Positions 1 to 6,063 of a stretch of DNA of 7,584 bases are shown in pieces. The stretch is from positions 1-7,584 of the forward strand of contig WGCT01000016.1 in the NCBI GenBank assembly GCA_015493625.1. The letters are read 5' to 3'. How positions within the stretch are numbered: position 1 is the first letter of the stretch; each line of letters starts with the position of its first letter. The stretch comes from Draconibacterium sp. (lineage in GTDB: Bacteria; Bacteroidota; Bacteroidia; Bacteroidales; Prolixibacteraceae). Position numbers and translations under genes: made by a program. The notes under the pieces were generated by a model. That model searched no databases. It had not been told where the DNA came from and saw only the letters and a program-made list of their open reading frames with translations.

Positions 1-1782
1 GTTAATATCGAACTTGCTAAACGGATTTCGATAATCGATAAACATTTTATATTTCGTTTCATACAAAATATCGTCGGTAATATTTGTCTTAAATCTTAAA
101 TCGGCATTGAGTCCAAAGTCCCATAAGCTTCTGCTACTGGGATGAATTCCAAATTTTGTTTGGTCGATTAAAACCGTATCGCGAACGAATACATTTTTAA
201 CAGTAATTGGTGATAGCAAAAGCGAAAAATTTTTTTCGGGTTTATACTCAAAACCCAATTTCATAAAAGTTTTACTGGGAGCCATAAAAGCAGAAATTGG
301 TTCGGGATGGTCCTTTTTAGGATATTTAAATCCTTTAAAAAACTGTGTTTCAAAGTTTAGCTCGGCACTGTAATACCATTTATGAAATGCACTTAAACCA
401 TACCTCGATGTAAATTCAAACTTATCGTCGTTTTTCTGAATTTCAGAACCTTTTCCTCCGGGACGCAACCAACCGTTTCTAATTTCCGCCCAGTTTTCCC
501 ATTTCACTTTCCCGTCGGCACGCGAATATTTTGCAAACCCCTTTAAAACAATTAGCGAAGCAATGGAACTTTGCCCTCCTTTTTTCCAATTTTGCAAATA
601 GGTTTGGGTTATTCCAACATTTCCAACTCCTCCAATCCGCCACGGGGTTTCAATGTCATATGCTTTTCCAACCTTATTAAACTGGGCATAATTTCGTTCA
701 AGTTCCTTAACATTAAACTCTTTGGTCTGTTTTGGTTTAAACCTCGAAATTGTCACTCCATCGTCGATTAGCATTTTCATACTTCGCTTTCCTGTGTTTT
801 CTACCAGCACACTTAACGAATCGTTCTGTTCATTTTTCAACCAAATACGCGAATAGCGTTTGTTCCTCTCTTTTAGTTTAATTCGTGTAGAATCTCCTGT
901 GCGGTTAATAATCGAAACCTCCACTGAATCAATTAAATCGGCATAAATTGTTAGCAGTCGTAATGCAGTATAAATTGAATCGTTTACCGCTTGAACGACC
1001 GAATTATTATATGTTTTTAAAACCTGATAGTTGTTCACCTTAACCGAGTCGGTCAGTCGTTTTATTTGCAACGCAAGCTCTTTGTTATACTCTTTTTCTC
1101 TGATGTCGGCACGCACCGAATCGACATAAGCTGCAACCAGCCGGTCGTTGTATTCCAACCTTTTTTTCTCGACATATATGTTTCTGATGCTGTCTTTTCG
1201 AACCAATTCACGGAATAGTTCCGGCGAGTTTAATACCGAGTCGGGAATTACTTCTGGTATTTGAAGCGAATCGGGCATAGAATAAACCGAATCGGCAAAA
1301 AGTTTTAGACCACTGCCCTCGGGAATCAAGGTTAAACGTTCGTCTAAGTTTGAAATTAATTCTCCTGGAACAACAACTTTCTTCTTCCTGTAAACCTCCT
1401 TTAACCGGGTACTTATTGCATCAATATCGGCTTTTACAAAACTATTTGCGTAATAACCTGCAACATTTAAACTATCGGAAACATTCTCGGGCAACCGAAT
1501 TACATAGTGTTCACTCGTTTTAAATGTACTATTTATATTCCCTATTATTGAATCGATCGGGCGATCTTCAACAAAGTTTATTAATCCTTTCACATCTTTC
1601 TCTACCGACGGTTGGGCAATATGCCAATTTTTCCCTTCGTAAAAATATTTCTTCAATACCTGAACCTCTTTCTGCAAGGTCTCCATATTTCTCTCTTTTG
1701 GGGTGTTTTGAGCCAACAAAAGTGTAGAGATAAAAAAGGAAAGTATGAATGTGATAAAATATTTCTCTCTTCCTGCTAACAT
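1..1782 (-). CDS. Exported DUF3078 domain protein with long N-terminal extension (partial, C-terminus beyond window)
   Basis: The frame is open from the ATG at 1782 down to base 1 (594 codons, no stop), so the C-terminus lies outside the window. Residues 1-24 form a signal peptide: a short charged start, then a hydrophobic stretch, ending LLLA before Gln25. Residues about 75-325 are polar, probably helical, and carry twelve Asp-Ser dipeptides. Residues from about 378 match the DUF3078 pattern: TPWRIGG, QTYLQNWKKGGQSS, the tract WENWAEIRNGW, KNDDKFEFTSRYG, WYYSAELNFETQFFKGF and SAFMAPSKTFMKLGFEYKP, with alternating aromatic residues as in outer-membrane beta-strands. Proteins of this family are usually only about 300 residues and unassigned in function; a beta-barrel-like envelope protein is inferred. 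The roughly 375-residue N-terminal part is therefore an addition. No convincing promoter was found immediately upstream. Family call is firm, function unknown. Confidence 0.85.
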   Translation of the reverse strand, partial: MLAGREKYFITFILSFFISTLLLAQNTPKERNMETLQKEVQVLKKYFYEGKNWHIAQPSVEKDVKGLINFVEDRPIDSIIGNINSTFKTSEHYVIRLPENVSDSLNVAGYYANSFVKADIDAISTRLKEVYRKKKVVVPGELISNLDERLTLIPEGSGLKLFADSVYSMPDSLQIPEVIPDSVLNSPELFRELVRKDSIRNIYVEKKRLEYNDRLVAAYVDSVRADIREKEYNKELALQIKRLTDSVKVNNYQVLKTYNNSVVQAVNDSIYTALRLLTIYADLIDSVEVSIINRTGDSTRIKLKERNKRYSRIWLKNEQNDSLSVLVENTGKRSMKMLIDDGVTISRFKPKQTKEFNVKELERNYAQFNKVGKAYDIETPWRIGGVGNVGITQTYLQNWKKGGQSSIASLIVLKGFAKYSRADGKVKWENWAEIRNGWLRPGGKGSEIQKNDDKFEFTSRYGLSAFHKWYYSAELNFETQFFKGFKYPKKDHPEPISAFMAPSKTFMKLGFEYKPEKNFSLLLSPITVKNVFVRDTVLIDQTKFGIHPSSRSLWDFGLNADLRFKTNITDDILYETKYKMFIDYRNPFSKFDIN

Positions 1783-2101
1783 ATTTAATTGAAATTTACC
1801 TTTTCTTCTGAACGCTAAATTAACAATTATGTTATTTAAAAAGCTCTTTTTTTGAAATTGTAAAATTGAATTAATATATCCTAGCCAAACAGGTTTTTAA
1901 TTATTGTACTAACCGGTACTATTATCGAGAATTCGGGGCGCAACGTAAAGTTGCGCCCCGAATTGAGGTTGGTGTTAATTTGATATAACCCTGCAGGGGA
2001 GTTAAATTGATTTTATTGCCGATTCCTTTAAAACATATTGCTTCCCCTTTGCTCCTCAGCCTGAGGACAAAGTGTATGATATACAGAAACCAAATTGGTT
2101 T
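1783..2101. other. 319-bp intergenic region with hairpins, no gene seen
   Basis: This gap lies between two minus-strand genes, the DUF3127 gene (stop at 2104-2102) and the DUF3078 gene (start 1782). I see no tRNA, no convincing ORF and no full TAnnTTTG promoter here. It holds a perfect 15-bp hairpin at 1930-1964, a hairpin at 2053-2067 (TCCTCA, loop GCC, TGAGGA, extendable by TTTG/CAAA across one bulged base), a small AT-rich hairpin at 2087-2101 touching the DUF3127 stop codon, and the palindrome CCCTGCAGGG at about 1990-1999. None is followed by a clear T-tract on the minus strand, so termination of the DUF3127 transcript here is only a guess. Confidence 0.6.
1930..1964. repeat. Perfect 15-bp inverted repeat, GC-rich hairpin
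   Basis: AATTCGGGGCGCAAC at 1930-1944 is perfectly complementary to GTTGCGCCCCGAATT at 1950-1964, with a 5-base loop GTAAA. The stem is strikingly GC-rich for this AT-rich gap. Neither strand has a T-tract after it. It may be a terminator lacking a U-tract, an mRNA-stabilising hairpin, or a copy of a dispersed palindromic repeat. The window alone cannot separate these. Confidence 0.8.
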
Positions 2102-2470
2102 TTAAAAAGGCAAATCACTGGCTGCATCTTCGGCAGGTTCCGGGGGAATATCACCGACACCAAATTCAGGTGGCGGCTCCGAAATATTTCCCACAGAAGG
2201 TTTGTCTATTTTCCAGGCATTTACGTTATGAAACCATCGGCCATTGTATTCGCGCGATTCTAAATTAAACGAAACTTCAACTTCGTCGCCCACCGATAAT
2301 CCATTAATAAGCGATGTTTTTTCGCCAAACAAAGTAAAGCATACTTTTCTTGGATATTGCTCTTCTGTTTCAATTACAAACTCTTGTTTATTCCACTCTT
2401 TCCCCGCTTGGCTTGTGCCCGATTGCGGTTTTAAAATCTGTTGTATTTTTCCTTTTACTGCTAAACTCAT
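2102..2470 (-). CDS. DUF3127 protein, likely OB-fold with SSB-like C-terminal tail
   Basis: Encodes 122 residues from the ATG at 2470. The frame extends upstream to an ATG at 2542, but those 24 codons run straight through a terminator hairpin and are not family-like, whereas MSLAVKGKIQ begins at the first expected beta-strand. Residues 4-88 fit DUF3127: KGKIQQIL, GTSQAGKEWNKQEFVIET, YPRKVCFTLFGE, VGDEVEVSFNLESREYNGRWFHNV. This layout (strand, insertion, strand with aromatic residues, GD-x-V-x-V strand, then G-R-W-F-x-N-V) resembles single-stranded-DNA-binding OB-folds. Residues 90-122 are a disordered Pro/Glu-rich tail ending AASDLPF, very like the SSB C-terminal peptide DDDIPF that recruits repair and replication proteins. 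The OB-fold and DNA-binding role are inference; the family itself has no assigned function. A possible -7 promoter element sits only 5 bases before the start. Confidence 0.85.
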   Translation of the reverse strand: MSLAVKGKIQQILKPQSGTSQAGKEWNKQEFVIETEEQYPRKVCFTLFGEKTSLINGLSVGDEVEVSFNLESREYNGRWFHNVNAWKIDKPSVGNISEPPPEFGVGDIPPEPAEDAASDLPF

Positions 2471-2475
2471 AGCTT

Positions 2476-2483
2476 CAAAAATA
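2476..2483 (-). promoter_or_regulatory. Candidate -7 element of the DUF3127 gene
   Basis: Read on the minus strand, 2483-2476 is TATTTTTG, a full match to the Bacteroidota -7 motif TAnnTTTG. It ends 5 bases before the ATG at 2470, so a start of transcription from it would fall at or next to the start codon, giving a leaderless or almost leaderless mRNA. No TTG lies at the usual 18-21 bases upstream, where the terminator T-tract is found, so this is a partial promoter match only. Confidence 0.4.
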
Positions 2484-2485
2484 GA

Positions 2486-2527
2486 ATAAAAAAAACCTTT
2501 GTAAAAACTTACAAAGGTTTTTTTTAT
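2486..2527 (-). terminator. Intrinsic terminator after the FKBP pair
   Basis: Bases 2486-2504 pair perfectly with 2509-2527 (19 bp), loop AAAC on the plus strand. The core is CCTTTGTAA/TTACAAAGG, flanked by A8 on one side and T8 on the other. Read on the minus strand, the hairpin ends in a T8 run, the classic intrinsic terminator, and starts 15 bases after the lipoprotein FKBP stop codon. The A8/T8 flanks would also allow function in the other direction, but no plus-strand gene reads into it. It separates the FKBP transcript from the DUF3127 gene, whose ATG is only 15 bases further on. Confidence 0.9.
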
Positions 2528-2542
2528 AAAAATATGATTCAA

Positions 2543-3247
2543 TTATTTTTTAATAATTTCCAATAACTCAACTTCAAAAATTAAAGTTTCGTTCGGGCCA
2601 ATATCGCCACCGGCACCGCGCTCGCCATAAGCAAGATTAGCCGGAATATACACTTTCCATTTCGATCCAACAGGCATTAACTGCAATGCTTCAGTCCATC
2701 CTTTAATAACTTGCCCAACACCAAAAGTTGCAGGTTTGCCACGGTCAACCGAGCTATCGAAAACAGTTCCGTCGATTAAAGTTCCATGGTAATTCACCTT
2801 AACTTTGTCGTCTTTTGTTGGTTTTGGGCCTTTCCCTTCTTTAAGAATTTCGTACTGCAATCCGCTTTCGGTAGTTACTACTCCTTTACGAGTTTTGTTT
2901 TTTTCGAGGAATGCATTTCCTTTTTCAAGGTTTTCCTGAGCCTTTTTTTTCCCGGCAGCCTGAAAATAAGTTTGAAGCATTTTGTTTGCGTCCTCCTCTG
3001 TCATTTTCAGTTCTCCTTTAGCAGATGCTTCGGCAAAAGCAGCCGACATAATTGTTACATCCAAATCTTTTCCCCCCGGGGCTTTTGTTAGGTTGTTCAA
3101 GTTATTTTGTCCAACTAACAGTCCAATTGCATAACTCACCGAGTCAACTGTTGTTTCCAGTTTAACATCTTTTGTACCACCTTGCTGGCACGAGGTTGTT
3201 GCTATTAATAAGCCAACCACCATCAAATAAATAATACTATTTTTCAT
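2543..3247 (-). CDS. FKBP-type peptidyl-prolyl isomerase, lipoprotein
   Basis: A 234-residue peptidyl-prolyl cis-trans isomerase, probably acting on proteins outside the cytoplasm. Residues 1-19 are a lipoprotein signal peptide ending ATTS before Cys20; the -3 position is Thr rather than Leu, which Bacteroidota lipoboxes tolerate. Residues about 35-115 are the helical FKBP_N dimerisation arm ([13 protein letters not shown], then a Lys/Glu-rich helix). Residues 128-232 are the FKBP domain. The pocket residues known from FKBP12 are all visible: Tyr153, Phe163, Asp164, Phe175, Val180-Ile181, Trp184, Tyr207 and Phe224. The architecture is that of FkpA/Mip-type chaperone-isomerases. It starts 11 bases after the upstream FKBP gene, so the two are co-transcribed, and it is followed by a strong terminator. 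Predicted active; substrate unknown. Confidence 0.93.
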   Translation of the reverse strand: MKNSIIYLMVVGLLIATTSCQQGGTKDVKLETTVDSVSYAIGLLVGQNNLNNLTKAPGGKDLDVTIMSAAFAEASAKGELKMTEEDANKMLQTYFQAAGKKKAQENLEKGNAFLEKNKTRKGVVTTESGLQYEILKEGKGPKPTKDDKVKVNYHGTLIDGTVFDSSVDRGKPATFGVGQVIKGWTEALQLMPVGSKWKVYIPANLAYGERGAGGDIGPNETLIFEVELLEIIKK

Positions 3248-3258
3248 TTTACAAATAT

Positions 3259-3870
3259 TTAGATAATTTCTAATAACTCTACATCGAAAATAAGTGTTGT
3301 ATTAGGGCCAATTGCCCCGCCTGCACCTTGCTGTCCATAAGCTAAATCGGCCGGAATAAAAAGTCTCCATTTCGAACCCACCGGCATTAATTGCAGTGCT
3401 TCTACCCAACCTTTAATAACTCCATTAACCGGGAAAACTGCCGGCTCGCCGCGCTCAACCGAGCTATCGAAAACCGTTCCGTTAATTAATGTTCCGTGGT
3501 AATGGCATTTTACCTGGTCGGCTGCCGAAGGAATTTCACCGTCGCTTTCTTTCAATACTTTAAATTGCAAACCACTTGGCAATTCAACAACACCCTCCTG
3601 CGAACGGTTTTCGGCTAAAAATTTCACCCCTTCTTCTAAATTCCCTGCACCTTTATCGGCATTGGCTTTCCCAATAAATTCTTCTAATATTTTATTGGCT
3701 TCTTCGGGGGCTAAACGTGGTTCTTTCCCTTCGTAAGTATCTTTAAAAGCTTCTATAAAAATTTCGGGGCTTACTGTTTTTACTCCCGATTGTATCAGGT
3801 TTCCGGCAATGCTCATTCCCAGAGCATAACTAAATTTCTCTAGTTCATCGGTAATTTTTTTATCTGTCAT
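3259..3870 (-). CDS. FKBP-type peptidyl-prolyl isomerase, no signal peptide (FklB-like)
   Basis: A 203-residue paralogue of the downstream gene, with no signal sequence, so most likely cytoplasmic. Residues 8-95 form the helical FKBP_N arm ([14 protein letters not shown] and a Glu/Lys-rich helix); residues 98-203 are the isomerase domain. The pocket is complete: Tyr124, Phe134, Asp135, Phe146, Val151-Ile152, Trp155, Tyr178 and Phe195. The two proteins share long identical stretches such as GTVFDSS and [12 protein letters not shown], pointing to tandem duplication followed by a change of compartment. This one carries Cys122 next to the catalytic Tyr (KCHYHG). The mnmD stop lies 65 bases upstream. 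In that gap 3903-3896 reads TATCTTCG on the minus strand, one mismatch from the -7 motif but without a well-placed TTG, so a separate promoter is possible but unproven. Confidence 0.93.
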   Translation of the reverse strand: MTDKKITDELEKFSYALGMSIAGNLIQSGVKTVSPEIFIEAFKDTYEGKEPRLAPEEANKILEEFIGKANADKGAGNLEEGVKFLAENRSQEGVVELPSGLQFKVLKESDGEIPSAADQVKCHYHGTLINGTVFDSSVERGEPAVFPVNGVIKGWVEALQLMPVGSKWRLFIPADLAYGQQGAGGAIGPNTTLIFDVELLEII

Positions 3871-3935
3871 CTTTATTTTTAATAATTACGGGGGGCGAAG
3901 ATAACTTATTTTTTTTGCAATTAAATAACCAAAAC

Positions 3936-4610
3936 CTATTTTATTCCACGTAACATCTGAAATTTTCCGGGAGGCCCCGGAAGTCGCTCCATATTATAAC
4001 CGCAACTTGCCAATTGCCTGCGCACTTCGCCTTTTGCACTATAGGTAACAAATATTCCGGAATTTGCTGTTAATGCATATATTTTTTTAAAAATCTCGGG
4101 CTGCCACATTTCGGGCTGTTTGCCGGGGCCAAAAGCATCGAAATAGATTACATCAAACGCCTCGTCAATGTTTAATCCTGTATCGGTCAGGTCTAAATGC
4201 AGTTTAATCAACTTAAAATATTTTGTTATCTCAACCGGAGAGTTCCATTGGCAGGTATGAATTTTATGAAAGAGTTTGCCTGCCTCATCAGAGATAGCTT
4301 CTCCGTATGTTAACTTTTGAATAATTTCCTCGTCGAGTGGATATTTCTCTATCGAAAAATAAGTTGTATAACGTTTTAATTCTGTTGCTTTAATTGCTGT
4401 TAACAAACAATTTAAACCTGTTCCGAATCCCACCTCGAAAACTACCGGATTTTTACTTTCTGAATGCAAATAACCTCTGTTGATGTATACATAATTTGCT
4501 TCGGTAACAGCTCCGTTAACCGAATGATATTGCTCCTCCATTTCGGGCAAATAAAGTGTCTGTGAACCATCGGAGGTATTTATAATTTCAATATTCGTCT
4601 GCTTTTTCAT
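3936..4610 (-). CDS. mnmD: tRNA (5-methylaminomethyl-2-thiouridine) methyltransferase, MnmD
   Basis: A 224-residue SAM-dependent methyltransferase predicted to methylate the aminomethyl group of nm5(s2)U at wobble position 34 of tRNAs such as Lys, Glu and Gln, the last step to mnm5s2U. In Enterobacteria this domain is fused to an FAD oxidase in MnmC; here it stands alone, as is usual in Bacteroidota. Visible motifs: the SAM-binding loop VVFEVGFGTGLN (residues 56-67), the acidic strand after it (FSIEKYPLD, 85-93), the catalytic-region motif FDAFGPGKQPEMW (157-169), and the C-terminal LPGPPGKFQMLRG (210-222), close to the PPGKREM signature of MnmC. No FAD-binding oxidase domain is present in the window. 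It diverges from the YrdC-domain gene across 50 bp. Length matches the stand-alone family. Confidence 0.9.
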   Translation of the reverse strand: MKKQTNIEIINTSDGSQTLYLPEMEEQYHSVNGAVTEANYVYINRGYLHSESKNPVVFEVGFGTGLNCLLTAIKATELKRYTTYFSIEKYPLDEEIIQKLTYGEAISDEAGKLFHKIHTCQWNSPVEITKYFKLIKLHLDLTDTGLNIDEAFDVIYFDAFGPGKQPEMWQPEIFKKIYALTANSGIFVTYSAKGEVRRQLASCGYNMERLPGPPGKFQMLRGIK

Positions 4611-4638
4611 TGAAAATAGAAGTAAAAAACTATTTTTG
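4610..4638 (+). promoter_or_regulatory. Promoter of the YrdC-domain gene
   Basis: TTG at 4610-4612, an 18-base spacer, and TATTTTTG at 4631-4638 give a full match to the Bacteroidota form TTG-N18-TAnnTTTG. The predicted leader before the ATG at 4661 is only about 15-18 bases. The TTG overlaps the mnmD start codon on the opposite strand, so the divergent genes share a very compact control region. Confidence 0.6.
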
Positions 4639-4660
4639 AAGGTGTAAAAATAGAAAATTA

Positions 4661-5275
4661 ATGTTTGTAAAGCTGTTTAACGAAAATCCAAATCCTCGCG
4701 ATATTCGAAATATTGCCGAGATTTTACGAGCCGGTGGATTAATTATTTATCCTACCGACACGGTATACGGACTTGGGTGCGACATTACAAACTCGAGAGC
4801 AGTTGAAAAAGTTGCCCGCTGGAAAGGAGTAAAAATAGAAAAAAGTAATTTTTCGTTTGTTTGCAGCAATTTTAGTCATTTGGCATTTTACACAAAACCC
4901 ATTCAAAACCATATTTTTAAAATAATAAAAAAGAACCTCCCCGGTCCGTTCACTTTTATTCTCGAGGCCAATACAAATGTCCCAAGATACTTTAAAGGAA
5001 AAAAGAAAACGGTGGGCATTCGAATTCCCGACAATGCAATTATTCGTGAAATTGTTAGCGAATTGGGAAACCCGGTTCTTTCAACTTCACTACATAATGG
5101 CGATGATGTTATTGAGTACTCAACCGACCCGGAATTAATTTATGAAAAATACGGCAATTTTGTTGACGCTGTAATCGATGGCGGATACGGTAATAGTATT
5201 CCATCGACAATTATTGACTGTACAAAAGAACCATTCGAAATTTTACGAGAAGGGAAAGGCGAACTCCAATTGTAA
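4661..5275 (+). CDS. L-threonylcarbamoyladenylate synthase family (YrdC/Sua5 domain, YciO-like)
   Basis: A 204-residue single YrdC-domain protein without the extra C-terminal Sua5 domain. Visible motifs: YPTDTVYGLGCD (30-41), PGPFTFIL (94-101), KKTVGIRIPD (115-124), PVLSTSL (138-144), PSTIID (181-186) and ILREGKG (194-200). TsaC/Sua5 members make threonylcarbamoyl-AMP from threonine, bicarbonate and ATP, the first step of t6A37 synthesis in ANN-decoding tRNAs. The pattern here is, however, closest to E. coli YciO (about 206 residues): NFSFVCSNFSHLAFY corresponds in place to its NFT-x-MC-x-DLS segment, and the TFIL-x9-PR and LSTSL stretches also align. YciO's share in t6A synthesis is not settled, so general annotation as a synthase may overstate it. 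It is driven by its own promoter and is head-to-head with mnmD, another tRNA anticodon-loop gene. Confidence 0.85.
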   Translation: MFVKLFNENPNPRDIRNIAEILRAGGLIIYPTDTVYGLGCDITNSRAVEKVARWKGVKIEKSNFSFVCSNFSHLAFYTKPIQNHIFKIIKKNLPGPFTFILEANTNVPRYFKGKKKTVGIRIPDNAIIREIVSELGNPVLSTSLHNGDDVIEYSTDPELIYEKYGNFVDAVIDGGYGNSIPSTIIDCTKEPFEILREGKGELQL

Positions 5276-5375
5276 CTTTTATTCCGCAATAGTCTTTCTG
5301 CTTCAACCTTCAAAGTCATACTATTGAAGCGTTCACTACTAAACACCCTTACAGATTTAAGATGTAATTTTAAAA

Positions 5376-5405
5376 TTGGAGAGAACAAAAAAAACTGTAT
5401 CTTTG
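5376..5405 (+). promoter_or_regulatory. arsR promoter
   Basis: TTG at 5376-5378, a 19-base spacer, and TATCTTTG at 5398-5405 match the Bacteroidota promoter consensus fully. The -7 element directly abuts the operator palindrome at 5406-5421, so repressor binding would cover the transcription start. The predicted leader is only about 15 bases. Confidence 0.75.
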
Positions 5406-5421
5406 TTCGTAAATTTACGAA
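5406..5421. promoter_or_regulatory. Predicted ArsR operator O1
   Basis: TTCGTAAATTTACGAA is a perfect 16-bp palindrome between the -7 element and the arsR ATG at 5426. Position, symmetry and length fit binding of a dimeric winged-helix ArsR repressor and imply autoregulation. The arms recur at 5744-5759. That ArsR binds it is inferred. Confidence 0.7.
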
Positions 5422-5425
5422 TTAA

Positions 5426-5725
5426 ATGGAAGTCGGAACAGTAATAACAGAACAGCAACAACGAGCAGCGCGCTATGCAAAAGCATTGGGGCATCCGGTG
5501 CGTATGTATGTTATGGAATTGCTTTCAAAACAATCGTGCTGTTATAGTGGCGATATAAGCGACGAACTTCCCATTGCAAAATCAACCCTGTCGCAACATT
5601 TAAAAGAACTAAAAGATGCAGGATTAATTCAGGGTGAAATTGAATTGCCCCGAATAAAATATTGTTTGAACAGAGAGAACTGGAACGAAGCAAAATTACT
5701 CTTCAAACAGTTTTTTAGCGTGTGA
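5426..5725 (+). CDS. arsR: ArsR/SmtB-family metalloid-responsive repressor
   Basis: A 99-residue winged-helix regulator. ALGHPVRMYVMELL (20-33) is the family's N-terminal helix signature; PIAKSTLSQHLKELKDAGLIQGE (49-71) is the recognition helix-turn-helix; EIELPRIKYCLN (71-82) is the beta-wing. The effector site is probably Cys38-Cys39 in KQSCCYSGDI, with Cys80 (IKYC) as a possible third thiol; the R773-type ELCVCDL site is absent, but the Cys pair sits at the equivalent helix. As(III) or an organoarsenical would be the expected ligand, given the genes behind it. It has a consensus promoter with a perfect palindrome over the start, and the same arms follow the gene, so it likely represses itself and the downstream genes. 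No clear alternative start. Confidence 0.9.
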   Translation: MEVGTVITEQQQRAARYAKALGHPVRMYVMELLSKQSCCYSGDISDELPIAKSTLSQHLKELKDAGLIQGEIELPRIKYCLNRENWNEAKLLFKQFFSV

Positions 5726-5742
5726 TTTTTTTTGAAACAAAT

Positions 5743-5760
5743 GTTCGTTATTCTACGAAC
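5743..5760. promoter_or_regulatory. Predicted second ArsR operator O2
   Basis: GTTCGT at 5743-5748 and ACGAAC at 5755-5760 are inverted arms around six bases. They have the same TTCGT-N6-ACGAA layout as the operator at 5406-5421, and an extra ACGAA half-site follows at 5762-5766. It lies between the arsR stop and the ArsE-like gene. A TTTTTTTG at 5727-5734 is one base off the -7 motif but has no TTG at the right distance, so a promoter here is uncertain; a repressor roadblock within one long transcript is the alternative. Confidence 0.6.
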
Positions 5761-5820
5761 TACGAATAAAAATAAAATGAGTTTTTTAGTATGGATTATA
5801 AAAATTTAAAAATAGGCACA

Positions 5821-6054
5821 ATGGAGATTAAAGTACTTGGAACAGGTTGCGCAAAATGCAAAGCACTTGAAAAAGCAGTTACCGACGCTGTTAAACAAAG
5901 CGGAATAAATGCAACCATATTAAAAGTAGAAGATATTGTTGAAATAATGCAATTTGGAGTAATGACAACGCCTGCACTGGTTGTTAACGGAGAAATTGTA
6001 ATAAAAGGAAGAGTTCCTTCGGTAAAAGATTTAACAAAATTATTAACCAATTAA
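5821..6054 (+). CDS. arsE: Small thioredoxin-fold protein, ArsE-like
   Basis: A 77-residue single-domain thioredoxin-like redox protein without signal peptide, so cytoplasmic. The start MEIKVLGTGCAKCK puts the CxxC active site at residues 10 and 13, right after the first beta-strand as usual in this family; the cis-Pro loop is TTPALVVNG with Pro51. An in-frame ATG at 5791 would add ten residues (87 in total). I prefer 5821 because the family normally begins at that strand and the preceding bases are A-rich with AGG close by. It belongs to the short thioredoxins found beside arsenic permeases in Bacteroidota, and its neighbours support the ArsE assignment, the small redox partner in ArsEFG systems. 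Nine bases separate it from the next gene. The fold and CxxC are certain; the ArsE name rests on context. Confidence 0.8.
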   Translation: MEIKVLGTGCAKCKALEKAVTDAVKQSGINATILKVEDIVEIMQFGVMTTPALVVNGEIVIKGRVPSVKDLTKLLTN

Positions 6055-6063
6055 TTTATAAAG

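Noticed and set aside
571..771. Plus-strand open frame of 66 codons, and a similar one at 1524-1727
   Set aside because: Both lie antisense inside the DUF3078 gene, which has a continuous frame with recognisable motifs.
2471..2542. Upstream start of the DUF3127 frame at 2542 (24 extra codons)
   Set aside because: These codons translate through the terminator hairpin, giving a Phe/Lys-rich stretch unlike the family.
5300..5330. GCTTCAA/TTGAAGC inverted repeat after the YrdC-domain gene as a terminator
   Set aside because: Only 7 bp with a 17-base loop and no T-tract.
5140..5388. Minus-strand open frame of 82 codons
   Set aside because: It overlaps the end of the YrdC-domain gene and covers the arsR -33 element; no domain pattern is seen.
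5777..5809. Possible 10-codon leader peptide before the ArsE-like gene
   Set aside because: Very short, with no sign of an attenuation hairpin or regulatory codons; chance is a sufficient explanation.
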